NCBI GenBank assembly: GCA_030268105.1
Contig: BSDZ01000037.1
Span: forward strand, 62,001-126,000
DNA: 64,000 nucleotides
Origin: Volvox africanus
Lineage: Eukaryota > Chlorophyta > Chlorophyceae > Chlamydomonadales > Volvocaceae
Reading direction: 5' to 3'
Each line of letters opens with the position of its first letter. The stretch's first letter is position 1. The position numbers and the translations under genes are program-made. The notes under the pieces were generated by a model. The model saw only the letters and a list, made by a program, of their open reading frames with translations. It was not told the origin of the DNA and did not search any database. Positions 43,999 through 57,360 of this stretch are shown here, in pieces.

Positions 43999-44847
43999 TC
44001 AAGCAAGCTTAAATTCGATGACCCGATTATGCCCTGACAAATCTTTGGAAATGACGATTCCGGTAAATGGGTACTCTTTTAAGATATTAATTAAGGCTTC
44101 AGATTGATTAAAACCGATTTCTAAAAATACTTTATTTTCAGTTTTTAAAAATTTATTTAATCCAGAAATTATCTTTTTATAATTAATTAAACCATTCTCC
44201 TTGGCGAAAAGCGCCATTTCTGGTTCATATAATATAGTTTCCTGTGCCATATATATTTTATTATCTGGAGAAATGTAGGGTGGATTGCTGATAATAAAAT
44301 CAAACTACTTACCTAGTAAATTTGAATACCAATCACTTTTTATAAACTGAATTTGGGCAATAGTACCATGCAATTTAGCGTTTTCAGCAGCTAGCATAAG
44401 CGCTTCATCTGATATATCAGTAGCAATGATTTTAGCTTGGGGAATAAGAGCTGCAAGCGTAACAGCTATTGCTCCGCTACCTGTCCCAAGATCGAATATT
44501 GTAACTTCTTTATCGGTAAAGTTTTTTTGATATTCTAAAACCACCCTATCAATAATCAGTTCTGTTTCCGGTCTTGGAATCAAAACGTGTTTATTTACTA
44601 TAAAATCTCTACCATAAAATTCTTTCTTCCCTACTATATAAGCTATAGGTTCTAGTAATTTCCGGCGTTTTATATACTCATAAAAAGCTGACTCTTCTTC
44701 TTGAGAGATCGCTTCGTTATACCTGATTAACAAATCTTCCTGAGTTGTTTTTAATATGGTGGATAATAAAATCCTTGATTCTAATTGCTTCGACGTAAAA
44801 CTTTATGGTTCCAGGTCACCCCAGGCTAAAGCTTCTCTTACTAACAT
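43999..44847 (-). pseudogene. prmC: PrmC, two breaks (U3)
   Basis: Besides the shared TAG and NSPY, a small cluster of changes near 44804-44815 turns ALELES into DLEP and a TAA stop about 15 codons from the start. The longest frame left is 44305-44733. Confidence 0.88.
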
Positions 44848-45007
44848 AATTATTTTTAACCACCTTTTTGTATTTATAATACTTTATTCATCTTTAAATG
44901 GGGTATAAAATCCTCCTCAAGATAATCTCCTTCAGCTTCATAGCCATTTTTTAAGTAAAACTTTACTGCTGTAACACGTGCATGGCAGTAAAGGTTTTTA
45001 AAACCAT

Positions 45008-46087
45008 CAGGACTTCCGCAACAGAGATATTAATGTTAATTTAGTTAGTAGTTTAAGAAAATTAGTTATAAAATGAAATGATTACAAGAATAGAATACTG
45101 TCAGTATTTATTATCAAGCCAGACAAATTACACGATTACAAATTTTGCCAATCACGTAGAAGGTTTAAGCGATGATGAGGTAAGAAGATATTTAGTAAAT
45201 GCTAAATTATCACCAAGGTTGATATGGGAGCATGCTAAAGGTGAGATTATCTTTAGTCCTAACGGTAAACTGCTATTTGACGATAGTGTATTGGATAAAA
45301 GCTATTCAAATAATATTGAGGAAGTAAGGTATCAATACAGTGGTAATGCCAAGGGAGTCATAAAAGGTATAGGAGTTGTAAGATGTGTTTATGTTAATCC
45401 TGAAGAGAATAAGTTCTGGGTAGTAGATTATAGAATATTCAACCCCGATAAAGATGGTTTAACTAAAATCGAGCATGTTAAAAAATGCTGCGTAATGCTT
45501 ATCACAGTAAAAAGGTTGCATTTAGCACAGTACTTATGGACAGTTGGTACGCAACGATCTCAATTCTACTTCAAATAGAATCTATCTGTAAATACTATTA
45601 TTGTCCCATAAAGAGCAATCGATTAGTAGATGATTGTAAGGGAGTTAGGAACTACTGTAGAGTTGATTCTTTAGATTGGAGTACTGATGATATTAGCAAT
45701 GGGAAGGTTATAAAGATTCATAAATTTCCTAAGGATCATAAAGTGAAATTATTCAGGGTAACTGTTTCTACTCACAGAACTGACTATGTCATAACAAATG
45801 ACATGGATCAAGATTCGCTTAAAGCTGTACAAGAAGAGTATGGGTTCAGGTGGAAAATTGAGGAATTTCATCGTGAAGTCAAACAAGTTACGGGTATCGA
45901 AAAATGCCAATGTAGAATAGGAAGGATACAGAGAAATCATATAGCCTGCGCTATCATGGTCTGGAATTGTCTAAAAAAAGTTGCAAATGCTGCTTCTACT
46001 ACTGTTTATCAAGTGAAAAGCGGGTTATTGCGAAATTATTTGATACGGGAATTGAGGAGCCCTAATTTGCCTTTTGCGTAAGTCCTG
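45008..46087 (+). mobile_element. IS4-like element, full length, frameshifted (U4)
   Basis: 1080 bp, ACCAT on both sides, as in U2. Confidence 0.95.
45078..46081 (+). pseudogene. Transposase, one-base frameshift (U4)
   Basis: Pieces 45078-45578 and 45485-46081. Confidence 0.9.
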
Positions 46088-46387
46088 ACCATTCTTCTTT
46101 GCTACATCTTCACAAAAGATCATCATTCTTGAACCAATTCCCTTATTGGTCAAATTTTCTTTGACTACAACGCGCTGCATTTTACAGATTTGGCCTTTCG
46201 GTACTTATACAGCAGTAGCAATTAATTCTAAACCATTAAGGCCAATAACTTGAATATGCTGTTTTTCTGCTAATAATTCAGATTCAGAAAAACTCAAACC
46301 TAAAGGTTTACGCAAAATGCGTTCCCTTTAAGCAATTGCCTTTTTATATTCAGAACTGCCATATTCTATAATTTTAAAGTTAATCTC

Positions 46388-46729
46388 TTAAAGCATAATA
46401 AATTTACCTAATAAAACAGTTTTTATCAGTTTAATAATAATCGTAACAGCATGGTAAATGGTTCTAATAATCAACTTTGAAAAATACAATCCTTCGGCAG
46501 GAGCAGTAGGAGCTCCCTTTGATCTATCTTTCTGCTCCAGTATTTCTTTTATTTTTTCCGGTGGCCAAATACCCTTTCCTACCTGCAGCAGATTACCGAT
46601 TATATTCCGTACCATATGGTGAAGAAATGAAATATCAGAAACATAAATTTCTATATTCTCCCCCTTTCGGATAATTTCTATATTTGAAATGGTTTTTATA
46701 GGGGAACTAGACTGACACACTTTTAGCAA
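46388..46729 (-). pseudogene. truA: TruA 3' part (U4)
   Basis: Same protein as U1. Confidence 0.85.
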
Positions 46730-46949
46730 CTACCGGTTCGGCTATAATTGCATTCTTTGAAATCGTATAAGAACGAGCTTTCTTTTCTTTAAAAGGATTG
46801 CTTTTACCAGTGGAAAATAAAGGTAATTTTGCTGCTTCCACTTCAAGTTTTGGGGTTAAATCGACAAGATTTTTTACTTTTGTACTCCCTATGTTATCAC
46901 AGCTTGCTAAATAAAAAAAAGTTAGCAAGAATGCAAAGATTTTATTCAT
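46707..46949 (-). pseudogene. bamB: BamB-like lipoprotein N-terminal fragment (U4)
   Basis: 80 residues. LLTFFYL here and in U5, LLTIFYL in U1-U3. Confidence 0.55.
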
Positions 46950-46978
46950 AATATATACCTAATATAGATTTATTAATT

Positions 46979-47184
46979 TTATGCCTTAATAGAAATTCCA
47001 GCAATAATAGCTTTTGCTTGTTCCTTTATGATTGCTGAAGCTCGTGGTAGCTTAAGGGTTTCAATTGCATACTGCTTTGCTAAGTCCAATTGGTTATTTC
47101 TTCAATAAAACAACGATTTTAACAGAGTAGCTGTTGCGTAAAAAACCTGCGAATCTTTAGTAAAATATTGGAAATATTCTCTTA
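46979..47184 (-). pseudogene. YfgM-like 3' end (U4)
   Basis: Reads YFTKDSQ and keeps the stop after LFY. REYFQYF replaces REYLQYF. Confidence 0.5.
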
Positions 47185-48117
47185 CTTTATTTTCCTGTTC
47201 ATTGCATCTTCATCTCTTCGTGGTCCTATTCCCTGTTCTTTAGCAGCTTCTAATTCAGTAAGTTTATTTTGATAATAAGTCTCAAGCAAAGCCGGCATTT
47301 CCTGCGGAGCAATGTCTCTCCTGTTAAAATGCTCTTCTAGAACCTGCATATTACGCTTTATATTTTGTTCTGCTTCCTCACTTATGGTATCATAATGTTT
47401 TTCCCGCGCTATGAACTGGTCCTCTCCGAGTATCTTTGTTTTAAGCCGTTCTGCCTTATCAATCATACTAACCATTTCTGAGTCTTTCGCATATTCCCTC
47501 ATGTATTTCTCACCCTTAAGTACAGGATTTGGATTATCCTTGTCAGCTTTGGTTAGCTCCTGATAAACTTTATGTTGTATTTCTTGCTGGGCTAGTGCTC
47601 TATACGCCTCTAAGTTTGAATCGCCGCCAACTTTAGCCCTAGCAATAAATTCTGGCGATATTACACTTTCTCCTTTAAGTTTGCTTAAACTATCTATTTT
47701 CATTGCTACCGGTTGATACTCTTGTTCTCTTGCCCTATCTGCCAGTATTTCATTATACGTCTGCAAGCGGTAATTTTCAGCGTCTTTATTCATATCAATA
47801 TTATTCCATGCTCCGCCGGCAAAAGTATTACCGATAGCTTTAAGAGTTTCATTATCGCTTTCACCCACAACTTTTCTATACGCCTCATGTTTTAAATTCT
47901 CATATCCAACATATAATTCTTCCCCAAGCTGTTTCTGCTTTTCTTTTTCAAGATTCTGTTTAATTTTAACTTTATGTTGCAGCTCTTTTAGTGACCTAAA
48001 GGTAGAATTATGTTTACCAAGAAGCCCTACCCCTCTTTCTGATAATGCCTGATAGGCATCAACATAAGCTTCTGCATATTTCCTTGAATAATCAGCATCA
48101 TCTGCCAGCTCCCGCCA
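47182..48117 (-). pseudogene. 3' part of helical, possibly TraA-type gene (U4)
   Basis: Open throughout, same protein as U2. Confidence 0.5.
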
Positions 48118-48118
48118 G

Positions 48119-51100
48119 GATTAAAAAACAAGGCGCAGCAAGAAAGCTTGAAATTGAAAAAGATGCTGACATAGCTACAGCCCCTAAGTTTACTAAAGAA
48201 GCTGTTGTCCGCAGTAAAGAAAAACTTTCAACGAAAGAAAAATTTCAAACTAAAGAAGGAATTGATTCAGAAACTGTAACCGGACAACAATTATGGTCTA
48301 AATTAGTTGAATATACCCAATCAGGTAGTACAGGTACATCTACTAACCCGCAAGGATTATCGATTCCGGAAATTTCATTGTACGAAACATCGTTAGAAAA
48401 AAATGCGGTACGACAATTTCCTAGCCAACGAATAGTTTATTTAGAAAAGAAGCCGTCAGGTATATACGCACCTACTAGTGCAGACGGTTATGACACCCTA
48501 CGAGGGGTACCTGAATATAATAAGGTACTTAAACAAAGGAAACCTTTAGATGCTCAACACCGGGTTATAATAGACAGGGAACTGCTAATACTTAAACAAC
48601 TCGGAGAGTTACAAGTAATCCTAGGCCGTTTTACTGCTTTAAAAAACAATCCTAATGTAAGTCAGACTGTAGAAAGGTCTAGCATGTTTAGTATGCTGAC
48701 CGACGTAACAACGGACGGATCGCTATATGATAAGGCTAAGGATAGCGCAAGTAAAGGCGTTGATCTGGTTTTTTCCGATTTTTTCTCAATAATTGACTTT
48801 TTTTATAACCCCGGATTTGACAAAGAAAGCGGGCTTGATCAACTGCTTGATAATATTAAGTCTAAATCAGGCAAGCTTTGGCTTGGACATCTGGGAACGG
48901 AAAAGCTCCTTAGTGAGCTTAATAACTTCATGCGATCATTATCAATAATTGAACCGGATGGGATGCTCAAATGGAAACAGCCTGAGGAGATTAAAGAAAT
49001 AATAAGAACTCAATTTGATAAAATTCCTGCGAGTTTATTTGTACCGATATTACCGTTAGAGCCGGTAGTGCGGCTTTGTTAAGTGTAATGCCGAACAACC
49101 CCGATGTTATCCCGGTTATTATGTCTTATATTGAGGATTACTTATCATCGGATCCGGAATTTATACCAACTTTCAAGAATAAAATTGAGGCAGAAATATC
49201 CTCGTTTACTAGCGAGTTACAAGTTATCGGAAAACAACTAAGACCAATTGAAGAAGCGGTAGAATTAGCGGAACATATCAAACAATCAAGTAATCAAGAG
49301 CAAAATGTTTTAGAACAACGTGATAGGTATTCACTTGGGGATAAGGATATTGAAGGTATTGTGGTTGATTCGAGATTAGATTTCATTAAGGATAAAATTC
49401 AAGCTCTTGAAAGTGTAAATTTGCTAGGGCTCAATCCACTTTCTCCAAATATTATACAGATTTTATACAAAACCCGGATTACGCAACTTGAAGATGATTG
49501 TAGCAGAAAAGAATCTTTTGCCGGTATAGTAAAAGAAGAAATAAAGGAAGTTCAAGCACTGATAAAGGTTTTAAGCGGAGGTAGTGGAGAAAACACTGCG
49601 CAACGGCAACATGATAAATTAAGAGATATTATAAAAGCAAAACAAGAGAGTATTGCAGAGCTTAACCAAAAGCTTTTAGAGAGTAAATCCCAAAGCACCG
49701 GAGAAAGAGCAGAGGTGCCTATTCAGGGACAATCTGCTGAAATATGGCTTGCTCAAGGAGATAGAGTCAGCAGAATCAGAGTTGTTGCAATATCAAGAAT
49801 TGCAACAACAAACTAATCCTTATGAAAGTTTATGCGAGAAGATAAAAGAATTAGAACAAGAGCTTAGTGAATTAGATAAATCAAAAGCCGAATTAGAAAT
49901 TTATCGAGTAGAATTAGGACAACAGTTACGAAATTTTTATTTACTAAAATCTGACGAACAACAAAAAATATCTAGTTTAATTCAACAGGCATATAAATCA
50001 AGAAGCGATATATTGCAAGCAATTCCTACCTCTGATACCGCAAGAGTTAATGAAGGAGTAAAGAAGTATAGTGAGATAATTAATTTGCGTAAGGAATTTC
50101 AAAGGAAATTTAACTCGGAAATGACAAAAGATTTTAGTAAGCTTAAAGCTTTGTTGAGCCCAAGCTCTTTAGATAAAACAGCTGATGCGTTAGAAAGTTA
50201 TGAGAAGTTTAAAGATTTAGCATCAACGATCAGGGCCTATCCGCCACAAGTAAAAAAAGCATTAAAAGAAACATTAAAACAACCAAATCAAGATCCTAAA
50301 CTGGTATTAGAAGCTTTACGGGCTAAAATATCCAAAATTACCGATAAAAAAGTAAAAACTTTTAATAATCCGGACTAGCTGAAGGAATGTATAAAAACTT
50401 ATACAAAATACAAGACTTTAGAAAAAGAAATAATGGAATTCTCAACACCATACAAAAATAGTTATAAACAAGATACGTTATTCGGTAAACTGAAGATTTT
50501 ATTTAATACGGTGGCCTTGCGTAATGACTTAGGAGGGGAAGAATCGTTCCCTTTATGGAAACTGCGTCAGGAAAAAGGACAGTTAATTAATAAAAGGCTC
50601 GAGCTAGAATCTATGCTTCCTGATTTACTTCAGGCGCTTATCGAGCTTAGTAACAGCCCTGAAGAGTGGTTTGAGGCAATAAAAGTTTTTTCTGAGGAAT
50701 ACAACGAAAAAGTTAAAAAGCTCTCTCAAAAAGTTCCTGAATTAATTGAAGCCGTCATTGGTTTACAATTTAACACAATAGATGATATGGGTGGCAAAGA
50801 CAAACGGGGGAGAGATTACCTTTTGGAAACCATTCTTAAGGGGATAACAATTTCAGCTAAAGGTCAGCAAGTGCTGCCCAACACTAAGATTGAATGTAAG
50901 CATATTGTACAAATGCTCCACATGGAGGGGATTCCCAAAAAGCAGCTGATTGAGGCTATACAAGCTTACCACGAACTTAGCAGAGGTGAATTTGATAAAT
51001 TAGATAGTGAAATATATACTCTACAGGAGCGGATTGAACAAAAAGAACGGGAGCTTTATCAGTCAATGCTTTCTGATTATGAAATACAACAGGGAAAAAT

Positions 51101-52075
51101 CCTTGCTCTACGCCACCAAACGCTAGATGATCTGAACCAAGTTATCAGTGAATTTAAAAAAAACCTCTCTTTACCGGAAAAGGGTAAAGCTAAGTTAGGG
51201 GATCGCCAATCCTTATGGCCGGCTACTCTAGAGAAAATATTCCAATTATTGCTTTCATGGGAAGATGCTCTAACTCAACAAGAAAATCAAGCTCTAACCA
51301 AATGGGGGAGAGCTCCGTTACAATGCGCAGAAAAAACTTCAGTTCCATGGAGTAAATATTTAAAAGATAATAAATTAGCACCGGTGATAGGACAAGAATG
51401 GCTGGCTCTAGAAGCATTAAATAGGATTTTAGCCGATTGGGAAAAACTTTAGGATAATGGAAAACGGCTCTGGAGCAACAGCAAGGAATATCCTTAACCG
51501 GAGAGGAAAAGGCATTTTTACAGATTGCGATGCAGCTGCTCAGAAAAATAGATGATGCTTTGATTAGCGGTTCAACTAATGAGACACTGGCTGATTTAAG
51601 AGAAGAAAGAAGGGCTTTAGAAAGAGAAAAAGCGCAGATTGCTATGGATTCTGATAAATTGAGCTTTTATCATAAACTTTATCAAGCTCGAATTACGGTA
51701 GAGCTAGTGCAGATTTGAAATACAGACGGTGAATTAATAAGGTCTTTAACAAAGTTGAAAGAGGCGGCAGATATTAAGGATAAACAAGCTATTACGAAAT
51801 TGTTAACGGTGATACCTAAAGTTAGTAGCTTTGCATTAGAATTAACCGGTTCAGGAAAACCATTAGAAAAAGAATTAGAACAAATATTTATACTTAATAA
51901 ATATTATAACTTTGATCCTGAAACCGGAAATATTAAAGGAGATGACGATACGATACCGAACATATTAAGAGATATAGAATTGCTTATCGGATCATTCTTG
52001 GATATGGAAGATTCATATCAAAAGGCTGACAGCAAAACGGTAGAAATAATAAAATACAGGCTTTATAAATTTTAG
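48119..52075 (+). pseudogene. Long helical coding region, less degraded (U4)
   Basis: No 246-bp insertion, and an extra A near 49206 keeps the frame, so 49076-49816 is one open stretch of 246 codons (LLSVMPNNPDVIPVIMSYIE onward). Still broken near 49070 (frameshift), near 49750-49816 (frameshift), at the TAG near 50376, and by the later lesions of U1. DIATAPKFTKEAVV and ALKNNPN distinguish it from U1-U3. Confidence 0.72.
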
Positions 52076-52076
52076 A

Positions 52077-52520
52077 AGCCAGGAGTTAAATGAGCAGTTT
52101 ATTGCGAGGGTAAAAGAAAGGGTTTTAAGGCCGGTAGCAGTAGCGGGAATAAAGAATGCAGATAAGAGCCGAAGCTGGACATATGATCCAACTTACGTGC
52201 AACTTGAGGATATCAGGGATAATAAGGGAAGGATTCTAATAGCAGCTGGAACAACTATTAACCCGCTTGACAAGTTACAATGGGGCAAGAAAGTAATTCT
52301 GATTGATGGTGATAATAGCGGGCAGATCAGCTGGGCGAAATCGCAGGATGGAATAATTACCCTGGTTCGGGGAGCCCCGCATATAGCTGCCAAGGCACTC
52401 AACCGCCGAGTTTATTTTGATCAGGGCGGGTATTTATGTAAAAGGTCCAGGATTGAAGCAGTACCTGCCATTATTGAGCAGGATGGCCGCCTCTTGTGCA
52501 TAACGGAGGAGGCAATCTGA
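52077..52520 (+). pseudogene. traW: TraW 3' part (U4)
   Basis: As in U3. Confidence 0.85.
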
Positions 52521-53200
52521 TGACTAGAAAACTGAAAGTTCCTGAATTATACTGTGTTATCGTTCTGACCTACTGTAGCATGATTGATAATTCGTGGGCA
52601 AAGGACGGTTGCGTTGGAAGGCCTGTAAATCCGGTAACTGATGTCTGCTGGTCGTGTCTGCTTCCAATCAAGATCGCCGGAGTTAATATCACCGGAGGGG
52701 ATATTGATACCCCTACCTCAAAATCCATATTATGTGCCTGCCCAAGACCAGGGATCCGGTAACTGATGTCTGCTGGTCGTGTCTGCTTCCAATCAAGATC
52801 GCCGGAGTTAATATCACCCGAGGGGATATTGATACCCCTACCTCAAAATCCATATTATGTGCCTGCCCAAGACCAGGGATCCGGTAACTGATGTCTGCTG
52901 GTCGTGTCTGCTTCCAATCAAGATCGCCGGAGTTAATATCACCCGAGGGGATATTGATACCCCTACCTCAAAATCCATATTATGTGCCTGCCCAAGACCA
53001 GGGATCCGGTAACTGATGTCTGCTGGTCGTGTCTGCTTCCAATCAAGATCGCCGGAGTTAATATCACCCGAGGGGATATTGATACCCCTACCTCAAAATC
53101 CATATTATGTGCCTGCCCAAGACCAGGGATTCCTGTACCGGTGCCGGGAATTCCGATTGCCTTCTGGGAGCCGGCAAGGTTAGTTGACGTAACCAAATCA
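52520..53200 (+). pseudogene. traU: TraU 5' part with four 125-bp repeats (U4)
   Basis: As in U3. The internal 94-residue frame is at 52982-53266. Confidence 0.85.
52631..53130. repeat. 125-bp tandem repeat, four copies (U4)
   Basis: Copies start at 52631, 52756, 52881 and 53006. Confidence 0.97.
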
Positions 53201-53246
53201 AGTTTTATTTTAAAAATTCAACTGGAATTAAACTACTTTTTTATTG

Positions 53247-53783
53247 TTACTTTATCATTCGCATAAGGATATTATCTTTGCGCACAAAATGATGGTATAA
53301 CCCAGCACTTATATGTAACCCTATTAAAGCTGCAAATAAGAAGGCCGTAACTTCATGTAAACTATTAAAAAAGCTAGCTAGAACTATATCCTTTACCAGA
53401 GGTGGTATTACAAATAAATTGAAAACGTTTGTCTCATGCCCTCCAAAACGCGACATTAAAATTCCACTAACCGGCATTAAAAACATGAATATATAGAGGA
53501 GATGATGGGTAATCTTAGAAGCTAACTTTTGCCATAATGGTAAATCAGCTGGTAATCCTAACTTTACATTAATAAAACGCCATAAAAGTCTTAACAATAC
53601 AAAAAATAAAACAACCACCCCTATTGCTTTATGCATAGCATATAGCTGCCACTTATCAGCCGATGGTAGCATCAATACCATGATAAAGCCAATAACCAGT
53701 AACCCTATTATGGCAATACCAATAAGCCAATGGAAAAATTTAGCAATTAATCCGTATGAGGATAAGGTATTTTTGAGCATCAC
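53247..53783 (-). CDS. cybB: Cytochrome b561, one codon shorter (U4)
   Basis: Intact, 178 residues, identical in protein to U3. Confidence 0.9.
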   Translation of the reverse strand: MMLKNTLSSYGLIAKFFHWLIGIAIIGLLVIGFIMVLMLPSADKWQLYAMHKAIGVVVLFFVLLRLLWRFINVKLGLPADLPLWQKLASKITHHLLYIFMFLMPVSGILMSRFGGHETNVFNLFVIPPLVKDIVLASFFNSLHEVTAFLFAALIGLHISAGLYHHFVRKDNILMRMIK

Positions 53784-54600
53784 ACCTCCAAATAATAAGA
53801 TTATTAATCAGAGCTTATTTTTCTAATATACGCAATAGATTTTAGTTTATAACATATACTTTCAAATATAGGGCGTTACTACAAAGTGGTTTTTGTGGAT
53901 GCATTATGCCTGTTAATCCAAAAAGCCCCCCTGTAAGAGAATCATTACCGGTGCCATCAATTGTTGCACTTCTTTCAAGGGATGGGCTAAAAGCATGCAT
54001 TTAAGCAGATGCAGCGGCGAGGAAAAGGCCTTGGCTTTAAAAAAGGAGAAAAATTTATGCCATGAAGTAGGTACTTACTGTCATGAAAAAATAGCACGGG
54101 GGTAAAAATCAATTTTGGAAAAAGCATTTTTATGATCAAATGATTGCTAATTTTGCTAAGGATCATCTATTTCTAACTCTCCTCCTGCAGATATGGCAGT
54201 AATTTTTTCAAAAGCGTTTTTATCGAGGGGGACTTAGCAAAATCTGGTAGGTCTATTCCATTAGACTCATTTTTTGTGTTTTAAATGGAAAATATACATT
54301 CCGCTTGCAATAAACTCACTAAGCCAGCTAATGTTGACCTGGGAGACCATATGCACGCTAAGGGATTACAACAGAGAAATTTTGAACTAAAAAACCCACC
54401 GCCAAGAAGTCGGTAAAAAAATAGTTAATGGCTTTATCTACATATAGAAATATAGTAATTGAAGTTGTAGATTTATTCACCTTAATTTACTATATTTTTA
54501 TAAAGGAAATTTTCTGAATTTATAAGTTACTTATGTAACTAAAAAATAAAAGTCTGGAAGAAGGAAGAATCTCTAAAAGCATTACTCATTTAGAAAAAAT

Positions 54601-55113
54601 CTACTTTACTTCTGTGGTAACAGATAAAGGGGTCCTACCTTCAATTTTAACTTCTATCTCGAACTTGTCCCCTACGTTTAAAGCCCTCTTTAAATCAAAA
54701 AGCATAATATGAGTAGCTCCTGGCATAAGTTCTATAGCAGTTTTAGCTGATACTACTATTTTGTCGATAGATGTCATCCTGCTAACCCCTTTTTCATCTA
54801 CAAAACTTTTGTGGAGCTCGACATTATTAGCAATGGTTGAAGCTGAAGCACCAATTATAACAATATCTTTATCAGTAGTATTACTAATTTTCATATAGGC
54901 TGCTGAATTGTTATTTGGCGACATAGATTTTCTTGCCCACGCATCAGTAATTGCAATTTCTTTAACCTCGTTTGGTGTAGAAGGAGATGATGACGCAGTT
55001 ACGCCCGGATTCCCTACATTAGCATTGGCAGTACTTTGCGCACTTGCTTCAGCATTAAAAATAGAAGAAATAATAACAGAAAACGCGCTGCTTGTAAGAA
55101 TATTCTTTTTCAT
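54601..55113 (-). CDS. PCuAC copper chaperone (U4)
   Basis: Intact, identical in protein to U1. Confidence 0.92.
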   Translation of the reverse strand: MKKNILTSSAFSVIISSIFNAEASAQSTANANVGNPGVTASSSPSTPNEVKEIAITDAWARKSMSPNNNSAAYMKISNTTDKDIVIIGASASTIANNVELHKSFVDEKGVSRMTSIDKIVVSAKTAIELMPGATHIMLFDLKRALNVGDKFEIEVKIEGRTPLSVTTEVK

Positions 55114-55271
55114 ATAAGCCCTTTGTTATATATCGTTGAATTGTGATTTGAACTCACTAAAACAGGTTTTACATAGCGCATCTTAAATATCAAGAATTCT
55201 TTGGCATTTCATATTATTTGCTTTTTTATATGTGCGTTTTTGATAAAGAAAAATCAATATAGCTATAAAAT

Positions 55272-56120
55272 TCAAGCAAGCTTAAATTCGATGACCCGAT
55301 TATGCCCTGACAAATCTTTGGAAATGACGATTCCGGTAAATGGGTACTCTTTTAAGATATTAATTAAGGCTTCAGATTGATTAAAACCGATTTCTAAAAA
55401 TACTTTATTTTCAGTTTTTAAAAATTTATTTAATCCAGAAATTATCTTTTTATAATTAATTAAACCATTCTCCTTGGCGAAAAGCGCCATTTCTGGTTCA
55501 TATAATATAGTTTCCTGTGCCATATATATTTTATTATCTGGAGAAATGTAGGGTGGATTGCTGATAATAAAATCAAACTACTTACCTAGTAAATTTGAAT
55601 ACCAATCACTTTTTATAAACTGAATTTGGGCAATAGTACCATGCAATTTAGCGTTTTCAGCAGCTAGCATAAGCGCTTCATCTGATATATCAGTAGCAAT
55701 GATTTTAGCTTGGGGAATAAGAGCTGCAAGCGTAACAGCTATTGCTCCGCTACCTGTCCCAAGATCGAATATTGTAACTTCTTTATCGGTAAAGTTTTTT
55801 TGATATTCTAAAACCACCCTATCAATAATCAGTTCTGTTTCCGGTCTTGGAATCAAAACGTGTTTATTTACTATAAAATCTCTACCATAAAATTCTTTCT
55901 TCCCTACTATATAAGCTATAGGTTCTAGTAATTTCCGGCGTTTTATATACTCATAAAAAGCTGACTCTTCTTCTTGAGAGATCGCTTCGTTATACCTGAT
56001 TAACAAATCTTCCTGAGTTGTTTTTAATATGGTGGATAATAAAATCCTTGATTCTAATTGCTTCGACGTAAAACTTTATGGTTCCAGGTCACCCCAGGCT
56101 AAAGCTTCTCTTACTAACAT
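55272..56120 (-). pseudogene. prmC: PrmC, two breaks (U4)
   Basis: Same early TAA, internal TAG and NSPY as U3. Longest frame 55578-56006. Confidence 0.88.
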
Positions 56121-56280
56121 AATTATTTTTAACCACCTTTTTGTATTTATAATACTTTATTCATCTTTAAATGGGGTATAAAATCCTCCTCAAGATAATC
56201 TCCTTCAGCTTCATAGCCATTTTTTAAGTAAAACTTTACTGCTGTAACACGTGCATGGCAGTAAAGGTTTTTAAAACCAT

Positions 56281-57360
56281 CAGGACTTCCGCAACAGAGA
56301 TATTAATGTTAATTTAGTTAGTAGTTTAAGAAAATTAGTTATAAAATGAAATGATTACAAGAATAGAATACTGTCAGTATTTATTATCAAGCCAGACAAA
56401 TTACACGATTACAAATTTTGCCAATCACGTAGAAGGTTTAAGCGATGATGAGGTAAGAAGATATTTAGTAAATGCTAAATTATCACCAAGGTTGATATGG
56501 GAGCATGCTAAAGGTGAGATTATCTTTAGTCCTAACGGTAAACTGCTATTTGACGATAGTGTATTGGATAAAAGCTATTCAAATAATATTGAGGAAGTAA
56601 GGTATCAATACAGTGGTAATGCCAAGGGAGTCATAAAAGGTATAGGAGTTGTAAGATGTGTTTATGTTAATCCTGAAGAGAATAAGTTCTGGGTAGTAGA
56701 TTATAGAATATTCAACCCCGATAAAGATGGTTTAACTAAAATCGAGCATGTTAAAAAATGCTGCGTAATGCTTATCACAGTAAAAAGGTTGCATTTAGCA
56801 CAGTACTTATGGACAGTTGGTACGCAACGATCTCAATTCTACTTCAAATAGAATCTATCTGTAAATACTATTATTGTCCCATAAAGAGCAATCGATTAGT
56901 AGATGATTGTAAGGGAGTTAGGAACTACTGTAGAGTTGATTCTTTAGATTGGAGTACTGATGATATTAGCAATGGGAAGGTTATAAAGATTCATAAATTT
57001 CCTAAGGATCATAAAGTGAAATTATTCAGGGTAACTGTTTCTACTCACAGAACTGACTATGTCATAACAAATGACATGGATCAAGATTCGCTTAAAGCTG
57101 TACAAGAAGAGTATGGGTTCAGGTGGAAAATTGAGGAATTTCATCGTGAAGTCAAACAAGTTACGGGTATCGAAAAATGCCAATGTAGAATAGGAAGGAT
57201 ACAGAGAAATCATATAGCCTGCGCTATCATGGTCTGGAATTGTCTAAAAAAAGTTGCAAATGCTGCTTCTACTACTGTTTATCAAGTGAAAAGCGGGTTA
57301 TTGCGAAATTATTTGATACGGGAATTGAGGAGCCCTAATTTGCCTTTTGCGTAAGTCCTG
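56281..57360 (+). mobile_element. IS4-like element, full length, frameshifted (U5)
   Basis: 1080 bp, ACCAT on both sides. Confidence 0.95.
56351..57354 (+). pseudogene. Transposase, one-base frameshift (U5)
   Basis: Pieces 56351-56851 and 56758-57354. Confidence 0.9.

Larger units (their letters stand above)
33491..45007. repeat. Tandem unit U3 (11,517 bp)
   Basis: It has both the 246-bp insertion (as U1, U2) and four 125-bp repeats with the shortened cytochrome b561 (as U4), and so is the longest unit. It looks like a recombinant of the two types. Confidence 0.97.
44874..46396 (-). pseudogene. GNAT acetyltransferase split by the IS (U3/U4 border)
   Basis: Same structure and three stops as at the U1/U2 border. 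Confidence 0.8.
45008..56280. repeat. Tandem unit U4 (11,273 bp)
   Basis: Lacks the 246-bp insertion and has four 125-bp repeats. Confidence 0.97.
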
